Below are positions 30,157 to 30,683 of a DNA stretch of 30,683 nt, piece by piece. The position numbers and the translations under genes are program-made. Each line of letters begins with the position of its first letter. The first letter of the stretch is position 1. Under the pieces are notes generated by a model, which made no database searches, had not been told where the DNA came from, and saw only the letters and a program-made list of their open reading frames with translations. Source of the DNA: Acephala macrosclerotiorum (lineage: Eukaryota; Ascomycota; Leotiomycetes; Helotiales; Mollisiaceae); NCBI GenBank assembly GCA_014904845.1, contig MU119669.1, forward strand, positions 1 through 30,683, read 5' to 3'.

Positions 30157-30683
30157 GGCTGGGATGGGAAGGATAGTTGGTTGGAGTTGAGGTAAGATAC
30201 CCCTGGGCGGTTTGCGTTCTTTGGGAGTTGCGTTGGGATGGTACGGGTAGGTCTCGGTTTGATGTGGCCGGGACGAAATCAAGACTCTCAACATTCACCT
30301 CAGTTCTCTGTATATGCTGCCATGAGTTCACATTGTTTTGTTCGGAATTTTTCAGACTTGCGTCGTTGCGAGGAAGGTGCCGACCAGTGCTTTCTCCGCG
30401 CGCCTTCCTGTGGATTCCTCTTGGTCGTCTCGCGAGGGATGACGCGGCTCGTTTTGTGTTTTCGTCAAAAGGACAAGGAGCCTGAGAGCTCGCTGCACCC
30501 AATACATGTAAGAGTGAATTCACTCTCGCCACATTCGGATATCAATCAAGAGCCAATGCCACCTGTATCTATAAAATGGCCCGTTGTTTGCTTAATTCAC
30601 CTCAAATCCTACGTCCAACAGGGGTTGTCAGAATTCCGTGCGCACCCCTAAAAATTAGGCGAAAACACACCAAAAACAGCCCT
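30157..30683. other. 3' flank to window end
   Basis: About 530 bp with no credible gene. CCAAT (30553-30557) and TATAAA (30570-30575) lie 12 bp apart and could belong to a gene starting beyond the window. Confidence 0.4.
30553..30575 (+). promoter_or_regulatory. Possible CCAAT and TATA pair
   Basis: CCAAT followed by TATAAA close to the right edge is promoter-like. Such short motifs also arise by chance and the gene they would serve is not in view. Confidence 0.25.

Overview
The window is nuclear DNA from a filamentous ascomycete (Pezizomycotina). The support is short GT-AG introns of about 45-106 bp with CTRAC-type branch sites, a Pth11/SAT4-type rhodopsin-domain gene at each end, a 2EXR-domain protein, a LIM-RhoGAP of the Lrg1 type and an ERG26 sterol enzyme. 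The class cannot be fixed from sequence alone. Splice models were built by hand from donor, branch and acceptor motifs plus frame and family continuity; no alignment was run.

Left part (1-20.3 kb) is ordinary gene-dense euchromatin. In order: a rhodopsin-domain (SAT4-like) gene on the minus strand broken by one in-frame TAG (32-1280); a SAP-2EXR protein, minus (2651-3661); a large disordered nuclear-type protein with internal repeats and a conserved-looking Trp-rich C-terminus, plus (3898-5769); a Gal80-like Gfo/Idh/MocA protein, minus, three exons (6558-7816); the LIM-RhoGAP Lrg1, minus, four exons (8806-12580); a two-UBC-domain E2 of UBE2Z type, plus, at least eight exons including a 12-nt micro-exon (14292-16008); sterol-4-alpha-carboxylate 3-dehydrogenase erg26, minus, two exons (16770-18003); and a secreted protein made of two near-identical six-cysteine modules joined by a linker with a Lys-Arg site, plus (19512-20312).

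Right part (20.8-28.7 kb) is a decay zone. It holds a choline/GABA-type amino-acid permease pseudogene (two in-frame stops, two frameshifts), an orphan SH3 fragment, a frameshifted and internally deleted Vps4-type AAA ATPase relic, and small non-autonomous transposons. These are two inverted copies of a TA-flanked MITE with a probable third remnant, and a separate 278-bp element with perfect 41-bp terminal inverted repeats. The right edge returns to an intact six-exon rhodopsin-domain gene (28777-30156).

The genes are not a biosynthetic cluster. Functions are unrelated housekeeping (ergosterol synthesis, Rho signalling, ubiquitin transfer) interspersed with surface-sensing and secreted proteins. 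The most distinctive items are the duplicated, possibly Kex2-processed cysteine-module protein, the tandem-UBC E2, the TGG-to-TAG nonsense changes in a RIP-compatible context, and the MITE family.
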